Positions 57,992-64,000 of a stretch of DNA of 64,000 nt are shown piece after piece; the stretch's first letter is position 1; each line of letters opens with the position of its first letter. The DNA is from Lunularia cruciata. Taxonomy: Eukaryota; Streptophyta; Marchantiopsida; Lunulariales; Lunulariaceae. Where the stretch lies: the NCBI GenBank assembly GCA_948567375.1, contig OX419761.1, positions 11,756,243 through 11,820,242 on the forward strand. The letters run 5' to 3'. The notes under the pieces were generated by a model. That model ran no database searches. It worked only from the letters and a program-made list of their open reading frames with translations, and was not told the DNA's origin. A program made the translations under genes and the position numbers.

Positions 57992-58702
57992 TTTGAGAGT
58001 CTCATACTCAATTTTCATGATTTGTAAATTAAATGAAATAACCGGAAGTGACCTAAAGTTGGTAATCATGGCAAAAGCGTCGGAGATGAATCGTGTACTA
58101 AACATTTACTTATAAGCAGGTTTTATAAGACAGTGTAAATATTATATTTCACTTGTTTATTCATATCATTATAATTGCAGAAGAGCATAGTCACGGTGAT
58201 TTCTCGTCATCATTGTATGAAATGTTTTTTATATCTTAAATATTTATGAAAATAAATATTTAATAAAAGAATAAAATTTATTTATTATTATATACAAATT
58301 TAACGGAAATTTTAAAATAAGTATAAATAAATAAATTTAATTTATCTAATTTTAAAATATATAAAATATTATAATTTCACCCAAAAAAATATAAATTTTA
58401 AATTGTACTATAATTTTCGAAATTAATCGTCTTCCCCAATACACAATAATAATTCTATTAATTATCCTCTTGAATCACATGGATGAATCAACACTCGGAG
58501 AAGAAGCAAAAGGCAGGCAATGGCAGCGCTGCTAAATTTCCATCCACATTTGGCTCGTGGTTTGTGGGGAGAGCAATGTGTGTGATCTCTGTTCACGGTT
58601 TCTTTCTGTTGCCTTGGGCTTAGATTAGCGATTTCCAGCTCTATCTAATATCAACATCTCAAGCGCACCTACGTAGAGAGCCAAATGAAAGAAGCTGTTT
58701 GA
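57992..58702 (+). repeat. Tandem unit 2
   Basis: Direct duplicate of unit 1 without the SINE-like insert: 57992-58185 matches 56898-57091, an AT-rich middle (58230-58430) matches 57510-57700 in character, and 58440-58702 matches 57720-57990. Confidence 0.8.
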
Positions 58703-58789
58703 CAGCTGTAAGAATGAAAAAAGGCGACCACGTAGGAAAAATGAAGGATGGGAAGACCCCATCAAGCCGCACAAGGGAGAGACAGCTGT
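58701..58789 (+). mobile_element. SINE-like repeat, short copy
   Basis: A 71-bp insert (58710-58780) flanked by gacagctgt (58701-58709 and 58781-58789). The related sequence at 7990 has agctgtgggacagg without the insert. The core aaaggcgaccacgtagg and ggaagaccccatcaagcc is present; the 3' part is missing. Confidence 0.8.
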
Positions 58790-59139
58790 CGGACAGGAGC
58801 TTTTTATGGCAGAAAGTGAACTCGCTTGACACGAGGTCTCCCGAGCATGACTATACACAGGATTTGTGACAAGTGAACTTCGTCATTGTAGGTTGTTCGT
58901 CCATATTGTAGTTGGCCCACTCAATGCGGCACACTGTCCTACGGAATCCATTCTGTAACACCCATCCCAAATCTTTTAAAGTCATGTAACTGAAGTCGAC
59001 ATTCAGAAATTTATTTAACGCGTCTCCATAGTAACAAGCAGAGCTCAGTTTGACATGTGACGAATAACAAGATATCCAGGTTCCATCTCCTCGAACGATG
59101 TTTTAATTAATGCGCACGTCTCATCTGCGTCTGGCGGCA
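58790..59139 (+). repeat. Continuation of the short repeat family
   Basis: 58795-58945 matches 7995-8150 (gcagaaagtgaactcgcttgaca and gttggcccactcaatgc). 58946-59139 has no match at 8150, so it was inserted here or deleted there. On the minus strand 59045-59296 is open for 83 codons with no recognised domain. Confidence 0.55.
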
Positions 59140-59600
59140 CGTTTCCCTCTAACGGTACGTCATCTCTGGGCAGACTATCAAAATTTTCTGTGGTGTTACC
59201 TTCTAGATTCAGACTGTATTGAATAGGCAGTCCCACTTTGTCAAACTGCCAAATATCCTGGTTCATAACCTGTAATCCAACTGCAGAGAATATCATCTAC
59301 ATTCATAACTCGAATGACTTTTATAATATTGTTATAATTTGAGAGTACGCGACCGCGAGGGATAACCAGAAAGATGGCATTGATATTTTTAGAACACTCG
59401 TTATCCACAGCCAACGCTACGTCACCTCCCGACAAAATATCAAAAGTTTCTTTGGCGTTCTTTTCTAGATACCGTACTGTATTCAATAGGGCAGTACCAA
59501 TTTGTCAAACTGCCAGGTATCCTGGTTTGTAACCTTTAATCCAACTGCAGAGAATATAGGCTTCATCCACATCCATAACCCGAATGACTTTAGATATTCT
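59140..59600. repeat. Tandem duplication of about 265 bp
   Basis: 59230-59330 and 59490-59590 share tttgtcaaactgcca, tatcctggtt, aatccaactgcagagaatat and cataac.cgaatgactttt.. with the flanking parts more diverged. A third, partial copy is at 8165-8270. Minus-strand ORFs end in the same GYxPGYLAV tail in both units (59241 and 59505), but the aligned protein frames shift, so coding function is doubtful; a gene fragment of unknown family is possible. Confidence 0.65.
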
Positions 59601-59775
59601 TATTAGAAGGATTCTAGCATGTGGCCCCGGGCCACAGGTTCTCCCTTGTGGCAACATGGAATTTCGCACGCCATTGGATGTGTGAAATAAAAATGGTATG
59701 GTATGCAAAATTTCACAATTGGAGCACGCACCGCAGATAAAACATCCTAATAAAACATAAAACATAAATAGATAA

Positions 59776-61400
59776 AACAGATAAAACATCCTAATCCCTA
59801 GTACCATACATACCACGATCTGACCTTCTGAAGCACTTGGAAGCATTGCCTCATGTTCTTAACAAGAAGAGTTATTTTAAATAAGTACGATCGGCATGCG
59901 TAGGCTAGGAGAAGAAGAAAACGGGCTATTAGCTCGTGGTTGGAAGCCAGAGCAATGTGCGGGATCTGTGTTCACGGTTTCGTCCTACTTTCCTCGGTTG
60001 AGATTGGCTCGCATCTGGCAACATCTTCAGCGTGCTCCAGTAGAGAGCGATATGACAGAAGGTACCACATCTTATGTTGTCAGGCAATTTATTGCGAGCA
60101 CAGTAGACGTAGAGTCCCATGCAGAAAGCGACTCAAGAGAGCACATTAGATCTAGAGTCCCATGCAGAGAGTGAGTCGCTTGAAAGATGGGTCAGTACAT
60201 ACTACTTTAAGAGAGTGGAGATGCGAGAAGTGAGCTCCAAAAGCATGAGAATCATAGCGGCCAGTAGGTTGTTCTGAGTTAGAATGGTTGATTTAGACAA
60301 GTGCAATCGACTGGGGCACTATTTTACGACAATTCTTTATCACCAATTAGTCAGCCTATCTACCTGAACTTCTCATCCTCATCGATATTCCCTAAACTTG
60401 CAGACAAAAGGGTTTTATCTTTATCCCAAATCGCAATAAATTTTACGAATGTTGTTTATATAATACTCTTTGACGGCAATGGATCATGATTAACAGTATT
60501 ATACTATGTAAAAGTTCTATCAATGCTCACATTTCTCAAAGTAATTACTATGTGTCTGAAAGTCAGTGAAAAAGCAAGCGTCCGTTGCCAGTGGGTTGTT
60601 ATAGTGGTGAAGGCAAATTCTGACACTTTATAATTCCGAGAATAAAGGTGAAACTCTGTTGTATCTCCGTGTTGACTTTTTGGCACGGGGGTGTCTATAA
60701 GACTTAATGAGGCTCCCTACTTAATATGGGTGTTTCACGTGTTCAACTTATGCTTTTTAGGTCCTTTTCTTAATTATAACCTTGCTAGTTAAATCCACTT
60801 TAAGCTTTTAGTTAAATCCTTCGTGTTTTCTACGCGGTCGCCCTTTTCCCGTTAAATCCAGAGTTTGTCTGTACAATCCTCACCTTTTGTAAAATTTATT
60901 GCATAAATATTTAAGTCCTGTAAAGGTATACCTTTAGATACTTTTTAACTGGTAATAGTGAACAGCTCAGTTGTTTGGACTAAAATCTATTCAGAAAGTT
61001 AAAACGTTCCTTTATATAATTTTTCATCAAGTGAATAGGCGCTAAAGTGAAGCCGTGAGGTGAAATTGACTTAGGAGAATAAATTCAATTGTGAACAATG
61101 TAAAATTTGATACGATAGGTTATCTTTGCAATGTTGATTTATTTTAAACACAAGAAAATATAGAATCTAACGCTAGTGAAGGCGGATTCAAGGTCCTTTC
61201 TATATCGTGATGAATCAAATTATGATTTGATAAAAACGTACGAGAAAAAAAGTGTTTTAAAAAAGTAGAAATAATTGAAAGAGTTAGAATCCGACATTCT
61301 TAAGAATGTGGATAAAAATCATGCCATCTAATTTACTTTAAATTAACATGATTCTTTCTAAAGTACGTAATCATTCAAATAATACATGACGTGTAAATTC
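59776..61400 (+). repeat. 1.6-kb repeat, copy C
   Basis: Colinear with copy A: gataaaacatcctaat start, cattgcctcatgttctta, the ctccagtagagagcgatatg block (60030), agaatcatagcggccagtagg (60248), ggcgctaaagtgaag (61037) and tatatcgtgatgaat (61200). It lacks the SINE-like insert of A and B and has two copies of the gagcaca.tagat.tagagtccc unit. It lies 0.8 kb upstream of the second DUF247 gene. Confidence 0.75.
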
Positions 61401-62225
61401 TAAGATAACAGCTTTATTATATCTACGGATCCAGAATGTAATACAGATATTATTTTACCTTTGCCAAAAGTGATAGGAAAATAGAAACTTGATACTACAT
61501 CAAAAGAAAGAAATCGTCCGACTCGATATTTATGTAGTATTCTGTAAACAAACTAGATGTTGCATCGAATGTCTTTTTATCATATTTCAAGTTTTCTTGT
61601 CCGAACCCATTTACTAGATTAAGAAAAAACCTAGTGCTACATTAAAAGCCTCCTATCAAACCTCAATTACTGGTCCAATCCTGAACGTTGACCACATTAC
61701 CACATAGTGGTTCGAAAGGCAATAGTGCAAGAGAGGAGGCGAAATCACAAAAACTTGTAAAGTTCAGGAAGAAGCTGCTGAATTCTCGTTATGGATATTC
61801 TTGTAAATCTTTAATTATTCCTTGTATCGATCACTTCGACCCAAATAGAAAATGATGTAACAAAATAAGTATTTCATATATCTAGATTTAATCCCTCCAA
61901 TTTTATTCAGTGAATTTTCTCATAACAACTTAAAAGAATTTATAATCAATAAAATAATCCATAGACTTTTGATAGGGACAGTTTTATTTGTCTAGATATC
62001 ATCGAATTCGCTTTTCTAAATTGTACTATCGCTCCGGAACAGACCCATGTAGTGTGTTTTACGGAAATAACTTCATGCTCTGCAACTCTAGGCATGAGTT
62101 ACGTAGGCCAAAGTAATGTGTTAGTGCTGGAGCTACGGTTCGTTTGTGTATATATTCACCTCTTGTTGTTCCCCACGAGATGTGTAGTACAAATACATCG
62201 AGCCGGGATTGAGACCTGAATCAGT
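61401..62225 (+). promoter_or_regulatory. Upstream region of the second DUF247 gene
   Basis: AT-rich to about 62000, then mixed. A TATA-box-like gtatatatt lies at 62148-62156, about 70 bases before the start codon, which would place transcription start near 62180. No other element can be assigned. It shows no clear similarity to blocks D1 and D2, so the two open genes differ in their promoters. Confidence 0.5.
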
Positions 62226-64000
62226 ATGGCAGATGCAAGTCGTGTAACCAACAGCCAGGATCAACAACCAGCGGATGGCTCAGGAGAAATGCTCGAGTTT
62301 ACTGGTGAACTTGCAACATCACCAATCCTGCAGGATACGCCTCCTCCGGCCCGCGAATCACCATGCCAGGGACCTATGGGTAACGGAGTCCCCGAGATGG
62401 TCAAGAAGGTCTCTCTGGAGAATTCCGCTCCCAAAATAAACGGCCATCATCAAGCCAGGATAACTTCTCCTGAGCCAGTATGTGGCTCAGGAGAAATGCT
62501 CAAATTTAAGGGTGAACTTGAAGATTTATTACGGCGGCAGGATCCGCCTCCTCCACCCTCCGAACCAGCAAACAGGAAAAACAAGTGTAGAAGAGTGCCC
62601 GAGATGCTCAAGAAGATGACTCCGGACGATTTCAATCCCAAAGTGTTCCATCTGGGTCTTCTTAACCCCCGCCCCTGGCTTGATGAGAGTGAAGCTTTGA
62701 AGAGGGACCTTGTTATGGCTTATATTCGTGATATGAAGGCAAATACTGGAACAGAATCGGGCGATAGACTTTGGCAAAAATGCAAGTCTTCTATAGTCGT
62801 CCCCGAATCCGGCGAACAAGCTCAGAATTCCGAAACCCAGGGAGGAGGTCATAAGTCCCAATCCGAGGGAGGAGATCCGAGTTCCGTACCCCAGGGAAGA
62901 GTTAATCAGATTGATGATTCGCGTGATTTGAGACTTTTAGACGAAGAAGCAACTTCCCGGTCGGAACAAGAGGATTCATCTCTTCAAGATACTGAAATGG
63001 GAAAAGAACTCGACAATGATCGCTTAACCATCGATGCGTTAGCTTTGGTAGCAAGCTACGATGTACGTGCGGAGTCCTCACTCCGGGGTAAATTTTCGAC
63101 CAACTTCTACACAGATCATGGAAAGAAGATCGAGGAATTCCTCAATATGGATATCCTTTTGATAGAAAATCAATTTAGCTTGGAGTTGCTCAAAAATGTT
63201 TATAACCTGATCAAGAAAGAAAAAGTTGTCAGGTATGGGGAGAAGACCGGAGAGAAGCTCTTTAGTGATATGCTCGAGCTCTTGATTTGGCGTTTGCTTC
63301 CATTCCCATTCCTGGCCAAGAAAGGCTGTTTTGAATGGATTCTCAACTGGTTAGGCTGGATGAGGAATGATCATATCGTTGACGACAAGGACGATTGGTC
63401 TGAATGGTACCGGCGCAGAGAAAAACTCAATGACAGGCCACATTTGTTAGACTGCATGTATGAGGTCATTTGCAGCAAGCCAGATAATGTACTTTCGTTC
63501 TTGTCACGATGTTGCTCTGGCTGGGATCGAGTTTGCAGCTTGACGAATATCCTACGTTACTACACTCAACACAATGTAGGGCCTTCAAGTAAGCTCTCCT
63601 CCGAAGTACTACCTACAGACTCAGTGGTCCGGTATGGAATATTACAGCCGAGACTGCCTTCAGCAACGCGCTTGAAGAAAGTGGGAATAGTGGTGAAACC
63701 CGAAGCTAGGACATTGAGCGAAATCAGGTACAATTCCAGAAATTGGGTCACCATGTGGCTGTGGAAAGCCGAGCTGATTGTTCCAGTAATCTACATGTCC
63801 GAACCTACAGTGCGTTTGCTCCGAAACGTCGCTGTTTATGAGCAGCTAGAAAAGGGTAGTTCCGAGCATACGCTGATAACGTACTTACAGATGATGAGTG
63901 CGCTTGTGGAGTCTGATGAAGATGCGAGTTTGCTTTGTAAGACTGGCGTGATTCGTTACCGTGGAAGCGACAAGCAATTGGTAGAAGCTTGGAGAGTAAT
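62226..64000 (+). CDS. Second DUF247 family protein, 3' end beyond the window
   Basis: An ATG at 62226 opens a frame of 591 codons that runs without a stop to the right edge, so the gene is partial only because the window ends. Blocks in family order: VPEMLKKMTPDDF (residues about 125-137), LTIDALALVASY, MDILLIENQFSLELL (ENQF at 314-317, where most members have ENQIP), WSEWYRRREK, RPHLLDCMYEVIC (from 404), LPSATRLKKVGIVVKP (from 477) and LLRNVAVYEQ (531-540). The C-terminal membrane segment is expected just past the edge. The first 135 residues hold an imperfect internal duplication: residues 18-61 and 87-130 both read GSGEML.F.GEL followed by QD.PPP and VPEM.KK, 207 bp apart in the DNA. Its start context differs from the gene at 7167. 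Role unknown; likely membrane-anchored. Confidence 0.92.
   Translation, partial: MADASRVTNSQDQQPADGSGEMLEFTGELATSPILQDTPPPARESPCQGPMGNGVPEMVKKVSLENSAPKINGHHQARITSPEPVCGSGEMLKFKGELEDLLRRQDPPPPPSEPANRKNKCRRVPEMLKKMTPDDFNPKVFHLGLLNPRPWLDESEALKRDLVMAYIRDMKANTGTESGDRLWQKCKSSIVVPESGEQAQNSETQGGGHKSQSEGGDPSSVPQGRVNQIDDSRDLRLLDEEATSRSEQEDSSLQDTEMGKELDNDRLTIDALALVASYDVRAESSLRGKFSTNFYTDHGKKIEEFLNMDILLIENQFSLELLKNVYNLIKKEKVVRYGEKTGEKLFSDMLELLIWRLLPFPFLAKKGCFEWILNWLGWMRNDHIVDDKDDWSEWYRRREKLNDRPHLLDCMYEVICSKPDNVLSFLSRCCSGWDRVCSLTNILRYYTQHNVGPSSKLSSEVLPTDSVVRYGILQPRLPSATRLKKVGIVVKPEARTLSEIRYNSRNWVTMWLWKAELIVPVIYMSEPTVRLLRNVAVYEQLEKGSSEHTLITYLQMMSALVESDEDASLLCKTGVIRYRGSDKQLVEAWRV

Noticed and set aside
1..64000. 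CRISPR arrays, operons, phage or plasmid features
   Set aside because: No regularly spaced short repeats, no gene clusters with prokaryotic signals; all evidence is plant nuclear.
1..64000. tRNA, rRNA or other structured RNA genes
   Set aside because: No convincing cloverleaf, A/B box pair or rRNA segment was recognised by eye; a covariance-model scan would decide.

Overview
The window is nuclear DNA of a land plant, most likely a seed plant with a large repeat-rich genome; a gymnosperm fits but is not proven. Evidence: two long genes of the plant-only DUF247 family, nested Ty3/gypsy LTR retrotransposons including a chromodomain lineage, AT-rich spacers, no operon organisation and no prokaryotic signals. 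All alignments were made by eye, so repeat edges are good to a few bases where termini or target-site duplications are visible and otherwise to tens of bases.

Layout. 1-970: an old LTR-like fragment. 1800-16000: a DUF247 neighbourhood with a decayed copy (2920-4775, +), an intact single-exon gene (5251-7167, -), a truncated relic (11505-12185, +) and a start-codon stub (15918-15978, +). A conserved upstream block of about 1.1 kb precedes the first relic and the stub. 15979-19577: two direct copies (A, B) of a 1.6-kb low-copy repeat, each carrying a short SINE-like insertion. 19578-22337: gag half of a minus-strand LTR element. 22331-28920: two minus-strand copies (a, b) of a repeat family with TG...CA ends and a decayed acidic/coiled-coil ORF.

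28921-53735 is one broken Ty3/gypsy element, here called X, on the plus strand. Its RT, RNase H, integrase and a C-terminal PHD-like finger are split by later insertions: two inverted 3.7-3.8-kb TG...CA elements (c, 30431-34169, -; d, 34373-38168, +), then a composite of two chromovirus copies joined head to head (38294-51066), and another TG...CA fragment (e, 51067-52594). Reading X across the insertions gives a relative insertion order and validates the ends of element c.

53736-56890 has no recognisable gene. 56898-59600 is built of tandem duplications with more SINE-like insertions. 59776-61400 is a third copy (C) of the 1.6-kb repeat. 62226 to the right edge is a second open DUF247 gene (+), cut by the window end.

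Working genes: only the two DUF247 genes look intact. Both have the family motif blocks; the complete one ends in a membrane segment, so both probably encode membrane-anchored plant proteins. Every retroelement gene in the window is broken by stops or frameshifts. The most unusual items are the TG...CA family with its own coiled-coil ORF but no gag or pol, the 7.7-kb near-palindrome it forms, and the PHD-like finger at the end of X.
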